DNA of 64,000 nt from positions 62,001 to 126,000 of IMG/VR virus record IMGVR_UViG_3300020173_000943. One strand, 5' to 3'. Within the stretch, counting starts at the first letter, position 1; the number at the start of each line of letters is the position of its first letter. A model generated the notes under the pieces. That model was not told the origin of the DNA. It saw only the letters and a list, made by a program, of their open reading frames with translations, and did not search any database. Both the position numbers and the translations under genes were made by a program. Of this stretch, positions 28,618 through 36,217 are shown one piece after another. Source of the DNA: a virus.

Positions 28618-30354
28618 ATGAGCTGGAAACGCTATTTCACACCAGTACCAACGGGGTCTAATCGAGACGGCAGTTATAGTCCATTAGGCGGAAGTTCTAA
28701 TCAAGGTATGGGTCCTGCTCAAGCAAATTATTCAAGTTACTTGCCAGATGTATATGTAGGTTCTCCAAATCGTGTTGAAAGATACGGGCAATATAACACT
28801 ATGGACAACGATAGTGAAGTAAATGCCGCATTAGATATCTTAGCAGAATTTACAACACAAAAAAATACTTCAAATAGAAGTCCATTTATTATGGATTTCA
28901 AATCAGACGCAACTAACACAGAAGTACAAACACTTAAACTATACTTACAACAGTGGTGTAAAGTACAAAACTTTGAAACAAAAATGTTCCGTATTTTGCG
29001 TAATACTTTTAAGTATGGCGATGCATTTTTTATTAGAGATCCAGAAACTAAAAAATGGCACTACATTGATCCTGCAAACGTTACAAAGATTATTGTTAAC
29101 GAATCAGAAGGTAAAAAACCTGAGCAGTATGTTATTAAAAATGTAAACTTAAACTTTGTTTCCAATGTAGCAACTACACCATTACAAACAAATGGTAATG
29201 TTACAGGTGGTGGTGACGGTTATATGACTGGCGGTTCACGTGGAATGACAGGTGCACCTAACCAAGCATTACAAGGTGGGCGTTTTGCAAAAGGCGAATC
29301 AGAGTTTGCAGTTGATGCAGAACATATTGTACACCTAAGTTTATCAGAAGGATTAGATAACAACTTTCCATTTGGTAACAGTTTATTAGAAAGTATATTT
29401 AAAGTATACAAACAAAAAGAATTATTAGAAGATGCTATTATTATTTACAGAGTGCAAAGAGCACCAGAACGTAGAGTATTCTACGTTGACGTAGGTAATA
29501 TGCCATCACACTTGGCAATGCAATTTGTTGAACGTGTAAAAACAGACATACACCAAAGACGTATTCCAAGTAGCACAGGTGGAGGAAATAATGTTATTGA
29601 CTCTAGCTATAACCCATTAAGTATCAACGAAGATTACTTCTTTCCGCAAACAGCAGAAGGACGTGGATCTAAAGTTGAAACATTACCAGGTGGAACTAAC
29701 CTAGGAGAGATTGATGATCTTAGATATTTTACTAATAAGTTGGTACGCGGTTTGCGTATTCCTAGTTCTTATCTTCCTACAGGGCCTGACGATGGCTCTA
29801 GTGCATTCCAAGATGGGCGAGTGGGTACTGCATACATTCAAGAGTTACGCTTCAACACCTATTGCGAAAGACTACAAGGACTTTTAACAGAACAATTTAA
29901 CCAAGACTTTAAACGCTACCTATTAGAAAAAGGTATTAACATTGACACAGCAATGTTTGATCTAAGAATGCAACCACCACAAAACTTTGCAAGTTACAGA
30001 CAGTCAGAACTTGACAATGCAAGAGTTGGAACGTTTACACAGATGGCGGCTATACCTTATGTTTCAAATAGATTTGCACTTAAACGTTTCTTAGGACTAA
30101 GTGCAGAAGAAGTTGCAGATAACGAAAAGTTATGGCGTCAAGAAAATGATGAAAATATTACACCAGTACCAACAGACGCCGCAGGCGAAATGCGTGGCGC
30201 TGGAGTTAGTGCCGCAGGTATGGAAGCAGACCTAGGCGGAATGGAAGATGAAACGGTTGATCCAGATGCACCGGCACCAGAAGATGGCGGCGATGGAACA
30301 CCACCAGAAACCGTAACAGGCGGAGAAGCTCCTGTTCCAGGCGGAGAGGTATAA
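28618..30354 (+). CDS. gp20: Portal protein gp20
   Basis: The 578-residue protein matches T4-like gp20 throughout: VERYGQYNTMDNDSEVNAAL, FRILRNTFKYGDAFFIRDPE, the long stem region, and LIPSSYLPTGPDDGSS-type and FNTYCERLQGLLTEQF segments. It forms the dodecameric portal at the packaging vertex. The acidic C-terminal ~60 residues (DETVDPDAPAPEDGGDGTPP) are low complexity. AGGAGGAG lies shortly before the ATG, which follows the tape-measure stop by one base. Its stop codon lies inside the next late promoter. Confidence 0.96.
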   Translation: MSWKRYFTPVPTGSNRDGSYSPLGGSSNQGMGPAQANYSSYLPDVYVGSPNRVERYGQYNTMDNDSEVNAALDILAEFTTQKNTSNRSPFIMDFKSDATNTEVQTLKLYLQQWCKVQNFETKMFRILRNTFKYGDAFFIRDPETKKWHYIDPANVTKIIVNESEGKKPEQYVIKNVNLNFVSNVATTPLQTNGNVTGGGDGYMTGGSRGMTGAPNQALQGGRFAKGESEFAVDAEHIVHLSLSEGLDNNFPFGNSLLESIFKVYKQKELLEDAIIIYRVQRAPERRVFYVDVGNMPSHLAMQFVERVKTDIHQRRIPSSTGGGNNVIDSSYNPLSINEDYFFPQTAEGRGSKVETLPGGTNLGEIDDLRYFTNKLVRGLRIPSSYLPTGPDDGSSAFQDGRVGTAYIQELRFNTYCERLQGLLTEQFNQDFKRYLLEKGINIDTAMFDLRMQPPQNFASYRQSELDNARVGTFTQMAAIPYVSNRFALKRFLGLSAEEVADNEKLWRQENDENITPVPTDAAGEMRGAGVSAAGMEADLGGMEDETVDPDAPAPEDGGDGTPPETVTGGEAPVPGGEV

Positions 30355-30357
30355 ATA
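30350..30357 (+). promoter_or_regulatory. Consensus late promoter TATAAATA overlapping the gp20 stop
   Basis: A perfect TATAAATA spans the end of gp20. With T4 late spacing (last A at -6) the +1 is 30363, the A of the next ATG. No Shine-Dalgarno sequence lies close to that ATG. Confidence 0.65.
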
Positions 30358-30362
30358 CTAGC

Positions 30363-30608
30363 ATGATACTACGTGAATTATTTTATTTTGACAAAGAAAC
30401 ATTAGAGCCAGTTGAGAATAACTCTTATGATCCCAAATCAGACGATTCAATTATGAAAAAAGACGATACACGTAAAACACGTTTAACCCTACGTCAGATA
30501 AACAAAATGAGATTAGCATCTGATTTACACAAAGAGGAGCAGGACAAGGAATTACATTTCGTAAGACAAATGTACGGACTTGCCGCTAACGCAGAACAGG
30601 CTGTTTAG
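30363..30608 (+). CDS. Small charged protein at the gp67 (prohead core) position
   Basis: This 81-residue, highly charged protein (DDTRKTRLTLRQINKMRLAS, then KEEQDKELHFVRQMYGLAA) belongs to a small family found next to gp20 in T4-like marine phages. By position it corresponds to T4 gp67, a prohead core component, but sequence similarity is not evident. The ATG is at the predicted +1 of a consensus late promoter and lacks an SD, so a leaderless mRNA is possible. It ends two bases before the next start. Confidence 0.75.
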   Translation: MILRELFYFDKETLEPVENNSYDPKSDDSIMKKDDTRKTRLTLRQINKMRLASDLHKEEQDKELHFVRQMYGLAANAEQAV

Positions 30609-30610
30609 TC

Positions 30611-31213
30611 ATGTCAATAGCATTTGTTATTGGAAATGGTACCTCAAGAAAACCTATACAACTAGAACCACTTAAAGCACACGGAACTCTATATGCATGT
30701 AATGCAGTTTATAGAACAGGATTAAATCCTGATTATCTTGTTGCTGTAGATACTAAGATGGTTACAGAAATTAACAATTCAAAATATCAATTAGAACACG
30801 AAGTGTGGACTAACCCAAACAAATTATTTGAAAAATTTCATAAGTTTAATTACTTTGACGATCCTAAAGGGTGGTCAAGTGGGCCTACAGCATTATGGTT
30901 AGCAACTTATGGTAAAGCACACGATCACAACGAAATATACATACTAGGCTTTGACTATGAAGGACTAGAAGGCAAAATTAATAATTTGTTTGCAGATACA
31001 CAAAATTATAAAAGAAGTACAGATAGTGCTACATACCACGGAAATTGGAGTCGACAGACTGGTATCATAATTCAAAAAAATATACAAAAAAGATATATAA
31101 GAGTAGTAGAGAACAAAGATGATTATTGCCCTGATAATTTAAGACCATTGGGCAACTTATCACACATCACAGTAAGTGAATTCATTGAAAAATTCGTGAA
31201 TTTACAATCTTAA
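30611..31213 (+). CDS. Conserved phage protein with Rossmann-like N-terminus
   Basis: The 200-residue protein starts SIAFVIGNGTSRKPIQLEPL and continues with ACNAVYRTGLNPDYLVAVDT, WSSGPTALWLATYGKAHDHN and EIYILGFDYEG. This pattern resembles the DUF115/MptE-like group of nucleotide-sugar-linked or glycosyltransferase-like proteins, which I also associate with marine phages. The catalytic role is unknown. It sits between head-core genes and may be a passenger in the head operon. No strong SD; it starts 2 bases after the upstream stop. Confidence 0.7.
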   Translation: MSIAFVIGNGTSRKPIQLEPLKAHGTLYACNAVYRTGLNPDYLVAVDTKMVTEINNSKYQLEHEVWTNPNKLFEKFHKFNYFDDPKGWSSGPTALWLATYGKAHDHNEIYILGFDYEGLEGKINNLFADTQNYKRSTDSATYHGNWSRQTGIIIQKNIQKRYIRVVENKDDYCPDNLRPLGNLSHITVSEFIEKFVNLQS

Positions 31214-31263
31214 TGTAAAATCGGCTCGTTTTGCCCGGTTTAACCACCCTTTTAATGAAAAAC

Positions 31264-31271
31264 CATAAATA
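31264..31271 (+). promoter_or_regulatory. Late promoter motif CATAAATA for the core/protease/capsid genes
   Basis: CATAAATAC with predicted start near 31277. The leader carries an extended AGGAGGAGAG before the ATG at 31315, so this mRNA should be translated strongly. Confidence 0.6.
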
Positions 31272-31314
31272 CAATTGACAGCTTATCGTATCTAAACAAC
31301 AGGAGGAGAGAAAA

Positions 31315-32274
31315 ATGGCTAATCAAAACAAATTTGAAGCAATGCTTGAAAAGCTAATTGCTGAAGACAAAGCGGGAGCAGAAGAACTGTTTCACGAAAT
31401 TGTGGTTGAAAAATCACGTGATATTTACGAAAATCTTTTAAAAGATGATGTAGAAGAAGTTGAAGTAGAAGAAGCAACTGACGAAGAAGTTGATGAATCT
31501 TCAGATGATGAAGAGACTAATGAAGCAACTGACGAAGAAGTTGATGAATCTTCAGACGACGAAGAAACTAACGAAGCAACTGACGAAGAAGTTGATGAAT
31601 CTTCAGATGAAGAAGTTGACGAAAACTTTGTAGACGAAATTACACCAGAAGCAGAAGATGACATGGGTGGCGATGCCGCTGATGACATGATGGCAGATAT
31701 TGCCGCAGACAGCGAAGAAGGTGATGAATCAGATAGCGACGAAGAAGAAATTGAAGACAGAGTTACTGATTTAGAAGACACATTCGATGACCTAAAAGCT
31801 GAATTTGATGCTATGATGGCTGATAAAGACGGTGACGAAGATGAAGGCGATGCAGAACCAGAAATGGATATGGACGCTGGAGACGACGAAGGTGATGACG
31901 AAGAGGCAGAAGAAGCATTTGCTCCTGAAGCCGATCTTGAAGTAGCACCAGCATTTGAAGGCAAAAAAGATGCCAACACTGAAATGCGTGAGTATGTTGA
32001 AAAAGTAACAGCTAATATGGGCGACAATGGTGCAAACACCAAATCTCCAGTAGCTGGCGCTAACGACATGGGTGGAACTGCTAGTAACATTGCACAAGGT
32101 GGTGATGAAAAAGGCGGGAAAGCTGACTCGGCTAAAGAAGATAACGCAGGGAACGTTAACGTACCAGGCGGAAAAGCTTCAAAGTCAATGAGTGCTAACT
32201 CAAAAGGCCACGGCGCTGAGAAAAAAGGCGCAGGCGAAACAGGAACTGATAGTAAAAGTACTATTGGATCTTAA
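31315..32274 (+). CDS. Acidic prohead core / scaffold protein with 17-residue repeats
   Basis: The 319-residue protein starts FEAMLEKLIAEDKAGAEELF and VVEKSRDIYENLLKDD, a core-protein N-terminus of T4-like marine phages. It continues as an extremely acidic Asp/Glu/Ser-rich region (residues ~45-205), with the unit EATDEEVDESSDDEETN in three tandem copies, and ends in a Gly/Lys/Ser-rich tail. A place between gp20 and gp21, an acidic composition and helical ends fit a gp68-like core protein removed by the protease during maturation. AGGAGGAG precedes the start. Confidence 0.75.
   Translation: MANQNKFEAMLEKLIAEDKAGAEELFHEIVVEKSRDIYENLLKDDVEEVEVEEATDEEVDESSDDEETNEATDEEVDESSDDEETNEATDEEVDESSDEEVDENFVDEITPEAEDDMGGDAADDMMADIAADSEEGDESDSDEEEIEDRVTDLEDTFDDLKAEFDAMMADKDGDEDEGDAEPEMDMDAGDDEGDDEEAEEAFAPEADLEVAPAFEGKKDANTEMREYVEKVTANMGDNGANTKSPVAGANDMGGTASNIAQGGDEKGGKADSAKEDNAGNVNVPGGKASKSMSANSKGHGAEKKGAGETGTDSKSTIGS
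31471..31618 (+). repeat. Tandem 51-base repeat inside the acidic core gene
   Basis: Three copies starting at 31471, 31522 and 31573, each beginning GAAGCAACTGACGAAGAAG. The first two are full length with a few silent differences; the third diverges at its end. Copy number probably varies by slippage or recombination. Confidence 0.85.
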
Positions 32275-32292
32275 TAGTTAAGGAACTTATAG

Positions 32293-32925
32293 GTGTTTAA
32301 TTTAACTGAGACATTGACATTCGACCAAGCAGGTATGGTCGTCGAGACTACTGAAAACAAGAATGGAGGCAAAGATCTTTATCTTAAAGGTATTTGTATC
32401 CAGGGCGGTGTAAAAAATGCTAACCAGCGAGTTTACCCTGTTACTGAGATAGGTAGAGCTGTCAAAACTCTCAACGATCAAATCACAGGAGGATATAGTG
32501 TTCTTGGAGAAGTTGATCACCCAGAAGGACTTAACATAAACTTAGACCGTGTAAGCCATATGATCACAGATATGTGGATGGATGGACCAAACGGTTATGG
32601 CAAAATGAAAGTTTTACCAACACCGATGGGCACCTTAGTTAAAACAATGCTGGAAAGCGGAGTTAAACTAGGTGTTTCATCAAGAGGTAGCGGAAACGTA
32701 AGTGAAGACGGTTCCGGTGAAGTAAGTGACTACGAAATCATCACAGTTGATGTTGTAGCACAACCAAGTGCTCCGGGTGCATACCCAACCCCAATATATG
32801 AGCATTTACTAAACGCCCGTGGGGGGTATCAGGCACTTAATGTAGCACGAGAAGTCCAAGGCGACGCGAAGGCACAAAAATATTTAAAAGAATCTTTGGT
32901 GAATATCATCAAGGGTCTAAGGTAA
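32293..32925 (+). CDS. gp21: Prohead maturation protease gp21
   Basis: The 210-residue protein has the gp21 serine protease pattern: VLGEVDHPEGLNINLDRVSH with the catalytic histidine and LGVSSRGSGNV with the catalytic serine, followed by YEIITVDVVAQPSAPGAYP. It cleaves scaffold and capsid proteins after glutamates during head maturation. Translation starts at a GTG at 32293, preceded by AAGGAAC; no in-frame ATG lies near this N-terminus. It is followed by gp22 after 13 bases. Confidence 0.93.
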   Translation: MFNLTETLTFDQAGMVVETTENKNGGKDLYLKGICIQGGVKNANQRVYPVTEIGRAVKTLNDQITGGYSVLGEVDHPEGLNINLDRVSHMITDMWMDGPNGYGKMKVLPTPMGTLVKTMLESGVKLGVSSRGSGNVSEDGSGEVSDYEIITVDVVAQPSAPGAYPTPIYEHLLNARGGYQALNVAREVQGDAKAQKYLKESLVNIIKGLR

Positions 32926-32938
32926 TAAGGAGACCATA

Positions 32939-34042
32939 ATGTTGGAAGCACTGAAATCACTTTTTGAAAACAATGTACTTTCTGAAGAGATTAAAGCTGA
33001 CATCCAAGAGGCATGGGACAAGCAAGTTAACGAAAATAAACTTGCTGTAACCGCTGAACTTCGCGAAGAGTTTGCTTCAAAGTATGAGCATGATAAGGCT
33101 CAGATGATTGAAGCTGTTGACTCACTAGTTAACGACAAACTAAGCGAAGAAATTTCTGAATTTGCTGAAGATAGAAAAGCATTAGCAGAAGCAAGAGCAA
33201 AATACGCTGTTGCGATGCGTGAAAACGCAGGTATGCTAAAAGGTTTTGTATTTGATCAGCTAAAGAAGGAAGTTGGAGAACTACATGAAGATCAAAAAGT
33301 TGTATCAGAGAAATTTGGAAAACTTGAAGAATTTGTAGTAGAAGCTTTAGCAAAAGAAATTGCAGAGTTCCATCAAGATAAACGTGATTTAGCTGAAACG
33401 AAAGTACGTTTAGTACGTGAAGCTAAAGAACACTTAGCAAAAGTTAAAACTACTTTTGTTAAAAGAAGTGCAGAGTTAGTAACTGAAACAGTAAGTAAAG
33501 GCCTTAAAAAGGAAATTACAGCACTGAAAGAAGATATTGATTCAGCACGTAAAAACGATTTTGGTCGTAAGATTTTCGAAACGTTTGCAAATGAGTATAC
33601 TAATAGTTACTTAAATGAAAAATCAGAAACATCTAAGCTAATGAAAGTTGTTGCGTTGAAAGACAAAACAGTTGAAGAAGCAAAAAGTGTAGCTGAACAA
33701 GCGAAGAAAGTCATTGCTACAAGAGATGCAGAGATTGCAAAACTTGTAGAAGCGACTAAGAGAAAAGAAGTAATGCACGAATTAACTGGTCCTTTGAGCA
33801 AGGATCAACGTGAGATTATGAATGACTTACTGGAAAGTGTACAGACAGACAAATTGAAAAGTTCGTTTGACAAGTATATTACTGCCGTTATTGACGGGAA
33901 GACTCCGGAAAAGAAAAAGGCTAAATTGACTGAGTCAGAGGCAAAAGAAATCACAGGCAACAAAGAAACTAACGTTAGTAGTGTAAGCGTCGAATCAACA
34001 AATAATATTGTTGACATTAGACGACTTGCAGGATTGAAATAA
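32939..34042 (+). CDS. gp22: Prohead scaffold (major core) protein gp22
   Basis: The 367-residue, almost wholly helical charged protein (coiled coil ~50-270) begins LEALKSLFENNVLSEEIKAD. It contains RDLAETKVRLVREAKEHLAK, and FANEYTNSYLNEKSETSKLM precedes a second coil. It ends VDIRRLAGLK, the short terminus I expect from gp22 of marine T4-like phages. It forms the internal scaffold on which gp23 assembles and is then degraded by gp21. TAAGGAGACC precedes the ATG. It sits between protease and major capsid genes, as in T4. Confidence 0.9.
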   Translation: MLEALKSLFENNVLSEEIKADIQEAWDKQVNENKLAVTAELREEFASKYEHDKAQMIEAVDSLVNDKLSEEISEFAEDRKALAEARAKYAVAMRENAGMLKGFVFDQLKKEVGELHEDQKVVSEKFGKLEEFVVEALAKEIAEFHQDKRDLAETKVRLVREAKEHLAKVKTTFVKRSAELVTETVSKGLKKEITALKEDIDSARKNDFGRKIFETFANEYTNSYLNEKSETSKLMKVVALKDKTVEEAKSVAEQAKKVIATRDAEIAKLVEATKRKEVMHELTGPLSKDQREIMNDLLESVQTDKLKSSFDKYITAVIDGKTPEKKKAKLTESEAKEITGNKETNVSSVSVESTNNIVDIRRLAGLK

Positions 34043-34052
34043 GGAGAAAATA

Positions 34053-35222
34053 ATGTCAGAACTACTAGAAAGTCGCTGGCAGGATACCAAGGTTGCACTT
34101 TTAGAAGGCCTACAAGGCAATAAGAAAGCAATCATGGCAAGCACTCTTGAAAACACACGCAAGTGGTTGAATGAGACTGCTACAGCCGGAAGCACAAGCG
34201 CCGGTAATGTTGCAACTCTAAATAGAGTTATCCTACCAGTAATCAGACGTGTCATGCCAACTGTTATCGCCAACGAATTGGTCGGTGTACAGCCTATGAC
34301 AGGTCCAGTGGGTCAAATCCACACATTAAGAGTACGTTACTCAGATACATCTGATGGTAACGAAGTTGGTGAAGAAGCACTATCACCATTTAAGATCGCG
34401 GCGGCTTACTCAGGTAACGCTACTGATGCATCACCAAAAGGATCTGCAACAGCGGCTCTTGAAGGTGCGGCAGGCAAGAGATTGTCAATTCAGATCTTAA
34501 AGCAAACAGTCGAAGCAAAAACCAGAAAGCTATCAGCTAGATGGACTTTTGAAGCGGCTCAAGATGCTCAAGCACAGCAAGGCATTGACATCGAAGCAGA
34601 AATCATGGCGGCACTAGCCCAAGAGATTACTGCTGAGATCGACCAAGAAGTATTAGCTTCTTTACGTGCATTAGCTGGATCAACTAACAACCAAAACTAC
34701 GATCAGACTGCTGTTAGCGGTACTGCAACATTCGTTGGTGACGAACATGCGGCTTTAGCTGTAATGATCAACCGTGTTGCTAACGTTATTGCTCAGCGTA
34801 CACGTCGTGGTGCTGGTAACTACGCAGTGGTATCTCCACAAGCGTTAACTGTACTTCAGAGTGCAACTACTTCAGCGTTCGCAAGAACAACTGAAGGTTC
34901 ATTCGAAGCACCAACAAACACTAAAATGGTTGGAACATTAAATTCAGCTATGAAAGTTTATGTTGATAGTTACGCGGCAGATGACACAGCGGTACTAGTT
35001 GGTTACAAAGGTTCTTCTGAATCAGACGCACCAGCGTTTTACTGCCCATACATTCCATTAATGAGCAGTGGCGTAGTGTTAGATCCAGATAGCTTTGAGC
35101 CAGTAGTTAGCTTTATGACTAGATACGGATATGTTGAGTTGTCAAACACAGCATCGTCTCTAGGTAATGCGGCAGACTACTTAGGTACAGTTAGCTTTAC
35201 ATCTACACCTACTTTCTCTTAA
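34053..35222 (+). CDS. gp23: Major capsid protein gp23
   Basis: The 389-residue HK97-fold protein has the gp23 blocks LPVIRRVMPTVIANELVGVQ, PMTGPVGQIHTLRVRYSD, QTVEAKTRKLSARWTFEAAQ and SGVVLDPDSFEPVVSFMTRY. It is shorter than T4 gp23 (521) and seems to lack the large insertion domain. The N-terminal ~60 residues include possible gp21 cleavage points after glutamate. AAGGAGAAAATA precedes the ATG. A strong terminator follows the stop, closing the head operon. Confidence 0.96.
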   Translation: MSELLESRWQDTKVALLEGLQGNKKAIMASTLENTRKWLNETATAGSTSAGNVATLNRVILPVIRRVMPTVIANELVGVQPMTGPVGQIHTLRVRYSDTSDGNEVGEEALSPFKIAAAYSGNATDASPKGSATAALEGAAGKRLSIQILKQTVEAKTRKLSARWTFEAAQDAQAQQGIDIEAEIMAALAQEITAEIDQEVLASLRALAGSTNNQNYDQTAVSGTATFVGDEHAALAVMINRVANVIAQRTRRGAGNYAVVSPQALTVLQSATTSAFARTTEGSFEAPTNTKMVGTLNSAMKVYVDSYAADDTAVLVGYKGSSESDAPAFYCPYIPLMSSGVVLDPDSFEPVVSFMTRYGYVELSNTASSLGNAADYLGTVSFTSTPTFS

Positions 35223-35247
35223 GACATAGTCTTAACGGAATAAGATT

Positions 35248-35279
35248 AAAGGGCGGCATTTATTTGTCGCCCTTTTTTT
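35248..35279 (+). terminator. Rho-independent terminator after gp23
   Basis: GGGCG/CGCCC stem with flanking A-tract and T7 run. A smaller hairpin (AAGAC/GTCTT, 35221-35233) immediately precedes it. Confidence 0.88.
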
Positions 35280-35328
35280 ATGGCCTTTTAATGATTATCT
35301 GCATGACTTTTACTTTGTAATATGTTTA

Positions 35329-35358
35329 AATAATAGTGTGCAAGTTGCACATATTATT
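35329..35358 (+). promoter_or_regulatory. Thirteen-bp leader hairpin next to the pqqA ribosome-binding site
   Basis: AATAATA(G)TGTGCA-AGT-TGCACATATTATT: a 13-bp stem with one bulged G and a 3-base loop, ending directly before AGGAG (35359-35363). It could stabilise the 5' end, mark a processing site, or modulate access to the ribosome-binding site. A TTTAAATA late-like motif overlaps its left arm. Confidence 0.55.
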
Positions 35359-35369
35359 AGGAGATTATT

Positions 35370-35444
35370 ATGAAATGGACTAAACCTCAAGCAACAGAAA
35401 TGCGTTTTGGATTTGAAGTAACCATGTACGTAGCAAACAGATAA
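35370..35444 (+). CDS. pqqA: PqqA, coenzyme PQQ precursor peptide
   Basis: A 24-codon gene encodes MKWTKPQATEMRF followed by GFEVTMYVANR and tandem stops TAA TAA. This is the PqqA pattern: MKWTKP-type start, then G-[FML]-E-V-T-x-Y, with Glu16 and Tyr20 spaced E-x3-Y as needed for the crosslink made by the radical SAM enzyme PqqE. Bacterial PqqA peptides have 22-29 residues. A perfect AGGAG lies 6 bases before the ATG, a leader hairpin abuts it, and a terminator follows within 20 bases, so it is a self-contained unit. No pqqB-E gene is in the window; the peptide would feed host enzymes. The family match is direct; the role in infection is inference. Confidence 0.85.
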   Translation: MKWTKPQATEMRFGFEVTMYVANR

Positions 35445-35461
35445 TAAGTGTTGCTTAAAGA

Positions 35462-35485
35462 AAGGGGCTTTATGCCTCTTTTTTT
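35462..35485 (+). terminator. Terminator after pqqA
   Basis: AGGGGC-TTTAT-GCCTCT stem-loop followed by a T run. It shares the GC-TTTAT-GC apex with the terminator at 35863 and is followed by GTGACTAAA. Confidence 0.85.
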
Positions 35486-35527
35486 GTGACTAAAATTCCA
35501 TTTTATATATTTTGGTAAACAAAGTGA

Positions 35528-35556
35528 TTGCTCTTTGTTAATAACAATGTTATATT
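35528..35556 (+). promoter_or_regulatory. Candidate sigma70-type promoter of the structured RNA
   Basis: TTGCTC at 35528-35533, 17-base spacer, TATATT at 35551-35556; predicted start near 35563. The -35 is weaker than at gp55 or gp47. Confidence 0.45.
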
Positions 35557-35562
35557 AATTAC

Positions 35563-35886
35563 ATAGCAACAAAAGAGTAATTAGCTTTTGTTTGTAGTGC
35601 AAGGAAGAGGCCTTTACCAGAAGGGTCGAACTTGACTGTCCAGGGGTGGTACCCAGGCTTGGTAGTAGAAATACGCTGAGTCACATCGCACTAACCCGCG
35701 GGGATAGGTTGTACGGTTTAGGAATGGTATTCCGGTCCGTACTTGGAGGTGTACCCAAGTCCTCCCTATTTTGCTATACTTAAATTTAGACTCGCAAAAA
35801 GACCTATTATAAGCACCTTTTTTGTCGACCAGCTAAATACATATAACAACTAAACAAAACCAAACTGCTTTATGCAGTTTTTTTTG
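35563..35886 (+). ncRNA. Standalone structured non-coding RNA, unknown family
   Basis: About 320 bases without a credible reading frame lie between two strong terminators and behind a promoter-like sequence, so this looks like an RNA gene. Visible structure: AACAAAAG/CTTTTGTT (35568-35592); a domain closed by TAGTGC/GCACTA (35595-35693) containing GGGT-GGT-ACCC (35644-35654); then ATAGG/CCTAT (35704-35769) enclosing GTACGG/CCGTAC (35711-35742) with GGAAT-GGT-ATTCC inside. CTTGG/CCAAG (35742-35759) has loop AGG able to pair with CCT downstream, a possible pseudoknot. It is far more GC-rich than its surroundings. I could not fit it to tmRNA, RNase P, 6S, tRNA or an intron. 5' and 3' ends are approximate. 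Confidence 0.6.
35863..35885 (+). terminator. Terminator of the structured RNA
   Basis: AACTGC-TTTAT-GCAGTT stem with a T8 run, followed by GTGACTAAATAC. Confidence 0.87.
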
Positions 35887-35888
35887 TG

Positions 35889-35896
35889 ACTAAATA
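35889..35896 (+). promoter_or_regulatory. Late-type promoter motif ACTAAATA for the cold-shock gene
   Basis: TGACTAAATAC directly after the T run of the preceding terminator; predicted start near 35902 gives a leader of about 100 bases before the ATG at 36004. A related GCTAAATACATATAAC lies at 35832, within the RNA unit. Confidence 0.5.
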
Positions 35897-36003
35897 CAAT
35901 TGAGACAAGACAGTAATAAGAACAAGACGCAGTAGAAATAACAACCCTCCCGCCCTAATATTAGATACAAACTTCCTCAAAATAAACACTAACAAGGAAA
36001 AAC

Positions 36004-36204
36004 ATGAGTAATCAAGGAAAAGTAAAATGGTTCAATGCCACTAAAGGTTTTGGATTTATCGCTACCGAAGACAAAGATATCTTCGTACATATTTCAGCAG
36101 TAGAAGCCGCAGGCTTACACTCGTTGAATGAAGGCGATACTGTAGAGTTTGAAACACAGGATGGTCCAAAAGGTCCTTCTGCTATAAACTTATCAGTCAA
36201 GTAG
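36004..36204 (+). CDS. Cold-shock domain protein (CspA family)
   Basis: The 66-residue protein is a complete cold-shock domain: [19 protein letters not shown] carries RNP1 (KGFGFI) and [10 protein letters not shown] carries RNP2 (IFVHI), ending with [13 protein letters not shown]. Such proteins bind single-stranded RNA/DNA and melt mRNA structure. The leader is about 100 bases, with AAGGAAAAAC before the ATG; long leaders are common in csp genes. Cold-shock proteins also occur in other marine phages. It is monocistronic, enclosed between terminators. It may aid translation of phage mRNAs; that is inference. Confidence 0.93.
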   Translation: MSNQGKVKWFNATKGFGFIATEDKDIFVHISAVEAAGLHSLNEGDTVEFETQDGPKGPSAINLSVK

Positions 36205-36217
36205 TAGAACTACAACT

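Noticed and set aside
31275-31280. TTGACA as an early promoter for the core gene
   Set aside because: No -10 box at 16-18 bases; the overlapping CATAAATA late motif explains the site better.
31425-32090. Long minus-strand frame opposite the acidic core gene
   Set aside because: Its serine-only sequence is the mirror of the Asp/Glu repeats; a shadow frame.
35563-35886. RNase P RNA, tmRNA or tRNA-like gene
   Set aside because: Universal core sequences of RNase P, the TTCGA T-loop and CCA end were searched by eye and not found.
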